Positions 33,352 to 40,276 of a stretch of DNA of 40,276 nucleotides are shown here, one piece after another. Position numbers and translations under genes: made by a program. Source of the stretch: Acidobacteriota bacterium (GTDB lineage: Bacteria; Acidobacteriota; Thermoanaerobaculia; Thermoanaerobaculales; Sulfomarinibacteraceae); contig JAADFK010000231.1 of NCBI GenBank assembly GCA_013152925.1, forward strand, positions 1 through 40,276, written 5' to 3'. Numbering within the stretch: position 1 is the first letter of the stretch; each line of letters begins with the position of its first letter. The notes under the pieces are model-generated. The model had not been told where the DNA came from and did no database searches. It worked only from the letters and a program-made list of their open reading frames with translations.

Positions 33352-33581
33352 GGCCCTGTGCGCCCTTTCGGGCGCAGGCTGCTTACGCAGCCCGGCGGGG
33401 AGGAGGCGGGCCGTCGCCTCGGTTCGGGGGCTGCACCCGTCCAGGGGAGCGGAGAGCCCGTGCTCGGCAGCTTACGCTCGGGGGACCTCGCACCAAGCTA
33501 CCTGTGCTCGTGCCCTCCGCACCCCTGGACGGGATGGCCCCTCACCTCGGGCCGGCCCACCTCCCGCCCCGCCGCAGGGCC
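33352..33581 (-). ncRNA. Candidate structured RNA with multibranch junction and GNRA loops
   Basis: Nested pairings close the whole segment: GGCCCTG with CAGGGCC (33352-33358 / 33575-33581); CGGCGGGG with CCCCGCCG (33393-33400 / 33567-33574); a 10-pair continuation (33402-33412 / 33554-33565); GGTTCGGGGGC with GCCCCTCACC (33421-33431 / 33537-33546, one wobble, mismatches and a bulge); and CCCGTCCAGGGG with CCCCTGGACGGG (33436-33447 / 33522-33533), then GCGGAG with CTCCGC (33449-33454 / 33515-33520). Exactly filling the space between the first two stems are two abutting perfect hairpins (33359-33376, 33377-33392) whose loops read GAAA and GTAA on the minus strand, both GNRA tetraloops. That asymmetry picks the minus strand. 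No known RNA family was recognised; no promoter is evident. Confidence 0.5.
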
Positions 33582-33653
33582 CGGTTCATTGGGCGCGCTC
33601 GGATGGCCGGGTGTGTCGTTCTTGTGGACGGTCGTGATCTCGTCACTTGGAGG

Positions 33654-33770
33654 CGAGGGGTGCTCAGGGTTGGTGTTCGATCGTGATGTTGCGGGGGGCC
33701 ATGGGAGCTCGTTCCCTTCGGGAACTTTGCACTGGGGCGCTGAGGGTGTCGAGGGGTGCTGCGGTTTGGT
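33654..33770 (+). repeat. Direct repeat of 21 bases, two copies
   Basis: Copies at 33654-33674 and 33750-33770 share CGAGGGGTGCT then GG-x-TTGGT, 18 of 21 bases identical, 96 bases apart, in the gene-free stretch after purH. GTTCCC-TTC-GGGAAC (33710-33724) lies between them. Function unknown. Confidence 0.4.
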
Positions 33771-33771
33771 T

Positions 33772-33796
33772 GTAGGGGCGGGCGTCTCGCCCGCCC
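33772..33796 (+). repeat. REP-like unit: GTAG followed by 9-bp hairpin
   Basis: GTAG (33772-33775) directly precedes GGGCGGGCG-TCT-CGCCCGCCC. A GTAG or GGAG tetranucleotide before a short hairpin is the classical REP layout recognised by REP-associated tyrosine transposases, one of which lies at 20.7-21.7 kb. Confidence 0.5.
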
Positions 33797-33851
33797 GGGT
33801 GGGGATGCAGGAGGGGAAGTGATGGTTGCGTCTGGGCTGTCGTGGCGTCGG

Positions 33852-33874
33852 GGAGCGCCGGGCTTCAGCCCGGC
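33852..33874 (+). repeat. REP-like unit: GGAG followed by 8-bp hairpin
   Basis: GGAGC then GCCGGGCT-TC-AGCCCGGC and ATCG. The same outer frame (GGGAGCGCCG...CGGCATCG) recurs at 37097-37123, and a related unit at 40219-40239. Confidence 0.5.
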
Positions 33875-34070
33875 ATCGCACCCCGGGCGAAGGGCAGGCT
33901 TCACCTGACGGCCAAGGAGCAGCTCGCGATGGGTGGCACGTGCCGGGTACGAGCTTCTCGCTGACATCGGTGACGTCCTCGGCGCGAAGGGGAGAAGGTC
34001 GTACCGGGCAATGCGCGGGGAGGGCGTCAGAAGTATTGGCCGGGCATCGATGGAGGCGTCCCGCCCCGGA

Positions 34071-34125
34071 CCCCGGCGGGAGCTTCGTGGCAGGGCAAGC
34101 TGCCCACGCGTGGCTCCCGCCGGGG
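34071..34125. repeat. Long hairpin with 13-bp perfect outer stem
   Basis: CCCCGGCGGGAGC (34071-34083) pairs with GCTCCCGCCGGGG (34113-34125). Inside, GGGCA-AGC-TGCCC forms a second stem. The right arm runs into the dispersed repeat at 34116-34193. Confidence 0.5.
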
Positions 34126-34193
34126 GAGGACGGCGTTTCCATGCGGACATGCCGCCGTCCGCATGGGGACGGACGCCGGAGCCAAGGCGAAGG
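34116..34193 (+). repeat. Dispersed intergenic repeat, copy 1
   Basis: About 78 bases resembling 40036-40110: the first 33 bases (CCCGCCGG-x-GGAGGA-x-, then GGCGTTTCC-x-TGCGG) match at about 29 positions, and GTCCGCA, ACGGACGC and CGAAG follow in the same order. Internal palindromes (ATGCGGAC/GTCCGCAT) are present. Not coding. Confidence 0.5.
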
Positions 34194-34221
34194 GTACCCC
34201 GCGGCCTGCGGAATTCGGGAG

Positions 34222-34251
34222 AGAAGAAAACGGCCCGGCGTGAGCCGGGCC
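34222..34251 (-). terminator. Rho-independent terminator of sucCD
   Basis: Minus strand: GGCCCGGC-TCAC-GCCGGGCC, a perfect 8-bp G+C stem with a 4-base loop, followed by GTTTTCTTCTC. It lies 25 bases after the sucD stop and is the clearest intrinsic terminator in the window. Confidence 0.9.
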
Positions 34252-34276
34252 GTCGGGTTCGTGTCGTGCCCAGGAA

Positions 34277-35164
<888 letters not shown>

Positions 35165-35174
35165 GTGGACCCCC

Positions 35175-36338
<1,164 letters not shown>

Positions 36339-36381
36339 GGTGCCTCCTTCCCATGAGCCCGCGTATCCCGCGGGTTGGCGT

Positions 36382-36410
36382 ATTGTGCACCGATTTTCAC
36401 AAGCTGTAAA
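36382..36410 (-). promoter_or_regulatory. Promoter of sucCD
   Basis: Minus strand TTTACA (36405-36410), 17-base spacer, CACAAT (36382-36387), in a locally A+T-rich patch 44 bases above the sucC ATG. It is the only promoter-like pattern in the sucC-flavin reductase intergenic space; the divergent gene has none that is clear. Confidence 0.55.
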
Positions 36411-36536
36411 GGAAGGAAACATCTGAGCCATTGCGCGATCGATCGTGTTGAGGGAACATGGAGGCACACTCATGGCCCGGAGGAGACAGTCCGGTCGTGG
36501 GGTCTGGGCCTGGAGGAGAGGGATTCGGGGGCTGAC

Positions 36537-37022
36537 ATGGAGCGAACGACGAAGCATGACGACGGCGCCGGCCGTCTCCTCGGGCTGATTCCCCACGGCC
36601 TCTACCTGGTGGGGGTGGACGCGGGCCGGGAGCGCTTCCTCTACACGGTCTCCTGGCTGACGCAGGCGTCCTTCGAGCCGCGGCTGATCGTCACCGCCGT
36701 GCGCCGGGATCACCGTGGCCACCGCCTGATCCGCGAGGTTGGGGCCTTCGCCGTGTCGTTTCTGGCTCAGGACCAGTTGGAGCTCGCCGAGCACGGCTTC
36801 CGCGGTGGCGGCGACCGGCTCGACGGGCTCCACTGGCACAGCTGTCCCGTCACCGGCGCCCCGGTGGCCGAGGACACCTTGGGATACCTGGGCTGCCGCG
36901 TCCGGCGGTGGATCGATGGAGGCGATCACGACCTGGTCCTCGCCGAAGTGGTCGCTGGCGAGATCTTCCGGGAGGGAGCCCTGCTGACCGTCGCCATGAC
37001 CCCGTGGCGCTACGGAGGCTGA
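36537..37022 (+). CDS. Flavin reductase-like (FMN-binding split-barrel) protein
   Basis: 161 residues with the flavin-reductase-like split-barrel layout: [20 protein letters not shown] with [16 protein letters not shown] (the N-terminal barrel motif), [20 protein letters not shown] in the middle, and a C-terminal [20 protein letters not shown] then LAEVVAGE. Such proteins reduce free FMN with NAD(P)H or serve as flavoprotein domains; partner unknown. ATG 36537 follows purine-rich sequence (GGAGGAGAGG, then GGGGG). It diverges from sucCD. Confidence 0.82.
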   Translation: MERTTKHDDGAGRLLGLIPHGLYLVGVDAGRERFLYTVSWLTQASFEPRLIVTAVRRDHRGHRLIREVGAFAVSFLAQDQLELAEHGFRGGGDRLDGLHWHSCPVTGAPVAEDTLGYLGCRVRRWIDGGDHDLVLAEVVAGEIFREGALLTVAMTPWRYGG

Positions 37023-37379
37023 GGTGTATCCGGCCCAGGAGGAATCCTTCGATGTCCGGCGGCCGCTGGCGCTGCCGGGCGGAGTGACGTGCTCCGGGGA
37101 GCGCCGCTTTCCAGAGCGGCATCGGGCGTCAGGAGGAATCGGGAGATGGCGAATGGAGGCCGACGGGACGGCCTTGCCGGGTCAAGCCTCGTTTCCAGTG
37201 TTTCGCCCTCCGGCCAAGAGGCCGTCAGCCACCTCCGGTGACGCTCGCCGCGGCGGAGACTTTCCGGGTTCAAAGCCGATATTGACACTACCGCCAGCCC
37301 CAGGCCAAACTCGAGTTCAATCACCTTACTCCTTATGGCTCAGACAGTTATGTTCCTAAAGTATCAAAGGAGCCAGCAC
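37023..37379. other. 357-base intergenic region opening the accessory stretch
   Basis: Holds the REP-like unit at 37098-37120 and a lone TTGACA at 37282-37287 without an obvious -10. G+C content falls visibly towards the glycosyltransferase. No gene recognised. Confidence 0.45.
37098..37120 (+). repeat. REP-like unit: GGAG followed by hairpin
   Basis: GGAGC then GCCGCT-TTCCAG-AGCGGC and ATCGGG. It shares GGGAGCGCCG...CGGCATCG with the unit at 33852-33874; the stem differs but stays complementary, as expected of a family under structural constraint. Confidence 0.5.
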
Positions 37380-38600
37380 ATGAAAACAACGATGATCATT
37401 CCATCCTATTGGGCACGTGAATCGTCCCTCGGCACAAGAGCTTCTGACCTTACATATGATCATCCCACGCCTCTCGATCAGCAGGGAACCCTGAAAAGGA
37501 CCCTCGAGAGTCTTGCTGTCTTGAACGATACGGATTTCGACCTCGTTGTTCTTGCTGTTGCCAACGCCGAAGATATCCAGCAAAGGGTCGAAACGAAAGT
37601 CTCGAATATCATCTCGTCCACCCCGTGCCCTATCAAGGTCCACCTCTTTGGTCATTCTCACCTCAATCGGATTCATGAAGCGATCCGGAACGCCGGTGGT
37701 GAACGCTTCGTACGCCTTCTGAAACTCCAGGGTTATTCAAACGTCCGCAATATGTGTCTCTTCCTGCCACACCTGCTCGGCTCGGATATCGCCGTGTTGA
37801 TTGATGATGACGAGGTGTTCGAAGATCCTGACTTCATGAAAACGGCACGCGACTTCATAGGCCGCACATTCAAGGGCACCTTTGTCGGCGCCGTGGCAGG
37901 GTTCTATCTTCAGCCCGACGGCGATTGGCGTATCAAGCGCGAGAAACGACCGTGGATGGAACACTGGGACAAAGTCGAGAAGATGAACGAGGCCTTCGAG
38001 GAAATCATCGGTAAGGGGCCCAGATTGAAGGAGACGCCCTTTGTCTTCGGTGGCAACATGATTGTTCACAGAGACATATTCCGACGAATCCCCTTTGATC
38101 CTGTCATGACCCGCGGTGAGGACATAGATTATCTTATCAACATCAAGATGTTCGGCCATACGTTCTTCCTCGACAACACGTTGGCGATACAACACCTTCC
38201 ACCGTCCAAGCCGCACCCGATCTGGAAGCAGCTTCGACAGGACATCTACAGGTTCATCTTCGAGAGGGCGAAGCTGCTCGATCAAGAACCTTTACCCGGC
38301 ATGATCCATGTCTCTGCTGAAGAGCTCGACCCGTATCCCGGAGCATTCTTGAAGGCCGATCTCGAGGCCAAGATCGAGAAGGCATGTACGATTCTGGCCA
38401 ATCAGTATCTTGCTGAAAACAAGAGTGCTGATGCCGCAGAGGCAGTAGCGAATATCGAAATTGCAAAGAAATGCGGTGCTGTCGAGGGAAACATATTTCG
38501 CCGGTTTATTCACACCAAGGAGCTCTGGGAGGACATGATGGAATGGGTCATCCGAGCGGAGCTGAGGGAAGAGCTCAAGGAGTCTTTCTCTTGCTCTTGA
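37380..38600 (+). CDS. GT-A-fold glycosyltransferase, probably horizontally acquired
   Basis: 406 residues starting MKTTMIIPSYWARESSLGTR, with AAGGAG nine bases before the ATG. Features: a DHPTPLDQQGTLKRTLESLA stretch typical of nucleotide-sugar enzymes, VLIDDDEVFEDPDFM (DxD-like metal site near residue 140), FVFGGNMIVHRDIFRRIPFD, RGEDIDYLINIKMFGHTFFL (acceptor/ED motif) and a helical C-terminus of about 100 residues with no membrane segment. Base composition is close to half G+C, with AAA, ATT and TAT codons that are rare in neighbouring genes. Donor and acceptor are unknown. The flanks are repeat-rich and lack housekeeping genes. Confidence 0.78.
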   Translation: MKTTMIIPSYWARESSLGTRASDLTYDHPTPLDQQGTLKRTLESLAVLNDTDFDLVVLAVANAEDIQQRVETKVSNIISSTPCPIKVHLFGHSHLNRIHEAIRNAGGERFVRLLKLQGYSNVRNMCLFLPHLLGSDIAVLIDDDEVFEDPDFMKTARDFIGRTFKGTFVGAVAGFYLQPDGDWRIKREKRPWMEHWDKVEKMNEAFEEIIGKGPRLKETPFVFGGNMIVHRDIFRRIPFDPVMTRGEDIDYLINIKMFGHTFFLDNTLAIQHLPPSKPHPIWKQLRQDIYRFIFERAKLLDQEPLPGMIHVSAEELDPYPGAFLKADLEAKIEKACTILANQYLAENKSADAAEAVANIEIAKKCGAVEGNIFRRFIHTKELWEDMMEWVIRAELREELKESFSCS

Positions 38601-38710
38601 TGCGTTGAACAGTGCCAGAACAGTCGTACGTATCGCGATCTCACAGAGTGTCAAGGGACATCCAGATTCCCGCAGCGAGTCCAGGGGGACTCCGTGGCGT
38701 TGGGGTAGGA

Positions 38711-38780
38711 GCAAGGGTTTTCCTTGGCGTGGGCGGGAAGGGTTCTCCGGAGCGCACAGGGAAGGGTTCTCCTTGGCTCC
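38711..38780 (+). repeat. Three tandem copies of a 20-base AAGGGTT(C/T)TCC unit
   Basis: Units at 38711-38730, 38736-38755 and 38760-38779 share AAGGGTT-(T/C)-TCC and a following G+C-rich part; spacing is 24 to 25 bases. No link to a CRISPR array: units are too few and spacers only four to five bases. Confidence 0.5.
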
Positions 38781-38796
38781 GGCGTTCGCTCCCGGG

Positions 38797-38818
38797 CGGG
38801 CGGGCGGAGGCCCGCCCG
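38797..38818. repeat. 9-bp perfect hairpin
   Basis: CGGGCGGGC-GGAG-GCCCGCCCG. The stem is almost identical to that of the GTAG unit at 33772 (GGGCGGGCG), suggesting one family of short palindromes. Confidence 0.5.
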
Positions 38819-39173
38819 AGAGCGCCGTCCGCTTCCGGAGGGCGCGACGTTGGGGTGGTGAAGATGGTGTCGAAGGCGCCCGCCGGAATGCGTCGCAGAA
38901 CGTCTCCCTCGATTGACAGCACCTGCTTCGAGCGCCCTTCCCGTGGAGTGCCACTGACGCACGTCTCTCCGTGGCGTTGATGTGGGGCTGCATGACCTCG
39001 GGAGAAGTACGTGGGCGGCACGTCCCGTCCGGCGGTCCCTTCGCGGGGGGAGATGGTTTGCCAGCGCACCGCCAACCCGCGCTCCTCTCAGCTTTCATCA
39101 TTCATCATTTCCCACCGCACCGCCACCCGCCCGGGAGGTCTCACGCGGAGAGCGCGGAGGACGCAGGGGAACG

Positions 39174-39305
39174 ACAGGGCGAGGAGCCGCGAAGCGCCGA
39201 CATCCGCCGATGGCGAATCGTCCCCTTTCCGTCATTGTGAGGAGCCGCGCAGCCTTTTTCCCTCTGTCATTGTGAGGAGCCGCGCAGCGGCGACGTGGCA
39301 ATCTG
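39174..39305 (+). repeat. TCATTG(T)GAGGAGC...GGCAATCT dispersed element, 2-3 copies
   Basis: One full copy at 39266-39305 (GTCATTGTGAGGAGCCGCGC, then AGCGGCGACGTGGCAATCTG), one truncated copy at 39231-39253 and one degraded copy at about 39174-39220. Elements of the form TCATTGCGAGGAGC...GACG...GCAATCT occur between genes in many unrelated bacteria; I know the pattern but not its mechanism. Confidence 0.6.
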
Positions 39306-39355
39306 GGTGGGGGGGTCCTGATTCCGCATTCATCATTCATCATTCACAACTCCCC

Positions 39356-39661
39356 CTACGAGGCCCGGTGAAGAACCCTGACCTGCTGCTCGAGACGCTC
39401 TCCCAGGCGCTCCTTCTCGCGTTCGAGGTCGTAGCGGACCTGGAGGTTGAGCCAGAAGCGCTCGCTGGTCCCGAAGTAACGCGCGAGCCGGAGGGCGGTA
39501 TCGGCCGTGATGGCCCGCTTCCCGTGGACGATCTCGTTGATCCGGCGCGGAGGAACACCGATATCCTTGGCCAGCCGGTACTGGCTGATCCCGAGAGGTC
39601 CGAGAAACTCCTCCATGAGAATCTCTCCGGGGTGGATCGGGGGAATGTTCGTCTCGCTCAT
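39356..39661 (-). CDS. higA: HigA-type antitoxin (XRE family)
   Basis: 101-residue helix-turn-helix antitoxin. PPIHPGEILMEEFLGPLGIS opens the VapI/HigA pattern, followed by the HTH (QYRLAKDIGVPPRRINEIVH, GKRAITADTALRLARYFG) and the conserved SERFWLNLQVRYDLE. AGGAGG overlaps the stop of the toxin gene nine bases upstream, giving toxin-first order with coupled translation, as is usual for HigBA. The product should neutralise HigB and repress the operon at the palindrome found upstream. Confidence 0.93.
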   Translation of the reverse strand: MSETNIPPIHPGEILMEEFLGPLGISQYRLAKDIGVPPRRINEIVHGKRAITADTALRLARYFGTSERFWLNLQVRYDLEREKERLGERLEQQVRVLHRAS

Positions 39662-39670
39662 GCGTTCCTC

Positions 39671-39952
39671 CTAGTGGTAGTCGACGATCTCGACGGCAGC
39701 CGCCCCGCCCTCCTCCCACCGAAAGCAGATCCTCCAGCGATCGTTCACGCGAATGCTGTACTGGCCCTTCCGGTTTCCCGACAGCTTTTCGAGCCGGTTT
39801 CCCGGTGGAACCCTGAGATCCTCCAGCGAGTCCGCCGCATCGAGTATCAACAACTTTCGCAACGCAGCCCACTGTACGTCATACGGCAGCTTCCGTGACG
39901 GCAACCGCCTGAAGATCCGCTCCGTTGCACCGTCACGAAAGCTCCGTATCAC
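39671..39952 (-). CDS. higB: HigB/RelE-family toxin, leaderless GTG start proposed
   Basis: 93 residues from VIRSFRDGATERIFRRLPSR, the normal HigB N-terminus and length. Also LPYDVQWAALRKLLILDAAD, SLEDLRVPPGNRLEKLSGNR and GQYSIRVNDRWRICFRWEEG, the RelE/HigB ribosome-dependent RNase fold with conserved basic residues. A longer frame from ATG 39979 would add nine residues, but a near-consensus promoter (TTGACG-N17-TATTAT) lies inside that extension, and its -10 ends six bases before GTG 39952. The mRNA should therefore start at or beside the GTG. Confidence 0.88.
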   Translation of the reverse strand: MIRSFRDGATERIFRRLPSRKLPYDVQWAALRKLLILDAADSLEDLRVPPGNRLEKLSGNRKGQYSIRVNDRWRICFRWEEGGAAAVEIVDYH

Positions 39953-39958
39953 CTTCCG

Positions 39959-39996
39959 ATAATAACGCGTCGCGTTCATAACGTCAAGCGTTATGA
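39959..39996 (-). promoter_or_regulatory. higBA promoter with overlapping palindromic operator
   Basis: Minus-strand TTGACG (39982-39987), 17-base spacer, TATTAT (39959-39964). The palindrome TCATAACG-N5-CGTTATGA (39976-39996) covers the -35 box. Placement is as expected for autorepression by HigA or the HigBA complex. Confidence 0.8.
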
Positions 39997-40035
39997 CCTG
40001 GCAGGTCGCCCCATGCTCACTTCGAGGGCCCTACG

Positions 40036-40110
40036 CCCGCCGGAGGAGGAGGGCGTTTCCCTGCGGGCTCCTCCGGTCCGCAAGCAAACGGACGCAGGCG
40101 CTGAACGAAG
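40036..40110 (+). repeat. Dispersed intergenic repeat, copy 2
   Basis: Second copy of the element at 34116-34193. It has its own 9-bp perfect stem, CCGGAGGAG (40040-40048) with CTCCTCCGG (40068-40076), enclosing the shared GGGCGTTTCC core. Loops and stems differ from copy 1, which argues for structural rather than sequence conservation. Confidence 0.5.
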
Positions 40111-40218
40111 AGAGGTTGTTACGATGTTCCAAACGTTCGTGATAACAGCAGATACGGTGACGACCATGAACGGCTCACCCCAGGTGCGCCTTGGATACAG
40201 GCTGTCATGCCCCGCCTC

Positions 40219-40239
40219 GGAGCGCGGACTTCAGTCCGC
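40219..40239 (+). repeat. REP-like unit: GGAG followed by 7-bp hairpin
   Basis: GGAGC (40219-40223) then GCGGACT-TC-AGTCCGC. Same TC loop and GGAGC lead as the unit at 33852-33874. Confidence 0.5.
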
Positions 40240-40276
40240 AGAGTGCCGTCTCTGTTTTCATTTCACGGTGGCTCAG

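Larger units (their letters stand above)
38601..39355. other. 755-base gene-free stretch made of repeats
   Basis: No coding sequence recognised. It contains a three-copy tandem repeat, a 9-bp hairpin, two blocks of ATTCATC-type repeats (39095-39109 and 39328-39345) and two to three copies of a TCATTGTGAGGAGCCGCG element, listed separately. This is typical accessory or repeat-landing DNA. Confidence 0.6.

Noticed and set aside
33205-33581. RNase P RNA, tmRNA, 6S or SRP RNA
   Set aside because: The conserved primary-sequence motifs of these RNAs that I know are missing on both strands.
33498-34150. Possible minus-strand proteins of about 200 residues in the gene-free region after purH
   Set aside because: Composition is Pro/Arg/Ser rich without structure, and the DNA is explained by hairpins and direct repeats.
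38711-38780. Tandem repeats considered as a CRISPR array
   Set aside because: Only three imperfect 20-base units with spacers of four to five bases and no cas genes.

Overview
The window is about 40 kb of G+C-rich bacterial chromosome, tightly packed, with frequent GTG and TTG starts and 4- to 8-base gene overlaps. An MglA-type Ras-like GTPase, an HrcA-GrpE-DnaK-DnaJ-PrmA-RsmE heat-shock/translation cluster, SucCD, a DPPR-synthase-like UbiA protein and a HemY-type protoporphyrinogen oxidase fit a Gram-negative, deep-branching lineage. Acidobacteriota (Holophagae/Thermoanaerobaculia side) is my guess from gene content and intergenic style; no rRNA or other taxonomic marker is present to prove it.

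Layout. 1-9.6 kb: mglA (cut by the left edge) and a DUF2520 dehydrogenase-like gene on the minus strand, then the plus-strand run hrcA-grpE-dnaK-dnaJ-prmA-rsmE-tatD and a BtuF-like binding protein. 9.6-16 kb: a small hypothetical gene with a near-consensus promoter, alanine racemase, a GT2 glycosyltransferase, a secreted TPR-like protein, two convergent small genes that both look like SseB C-terminal domains, a nucleosidase/STAS pair and tRNA-Leu(CAG). 16-25.8 kb: RNase R, a DJ-1/PfpI protein, a UbiA prenyltransferase, a REP-associated transposase, protoporphyrinogen oxidase preceded by an internally deleted YegS-type lipid kinase, an MscS channel and a secreted esterase. 25.8-33 kb: a peptide-type ABC uptake operon (binding protein and two permeases, no ATPase), a GT39-like membrane glycosyltransferase and purH. 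33-34.26 kb: a gene-free stretch full of hairpins. 34.26-37 kb: sucCD and a flavin-reductase-like protein. 37-40.3 kb: an accessory stretch with a lower-G+C glycosyltransferase, dispersed repeats and a HigBA toxin-antitoxin pair.

The functional groups are protein folding (HrcA control, DnaK system), translation upkeep (PrmA, RsmE, RNase R, tRNA), cell-wall supply (Alr and glycosyltransferases), central metabolism (SucCD, PurH, heme synthesis) and transport.

The most unusual item is the 33.2-33.6 kb region. It folds on paper into a branched structure with two adjacent perfect hairpins that carry GNRA tetraloops (GAAA and GTAA) when read on the minus strand. This suggests an unannotated structured RNA or a structured mobile repeat. 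Other points worth attention are several genes with a -10 box exactly six bases before the start codon (possible leaderless mRNAs, including higB), a native LEHHHHHH tail on SucD, an in-frame internal deletion in a lipid kinase, and a RayT-like transposase with Phe where related families have the catalytic Tyr. All names are from reading the sequence; nothing was searched.
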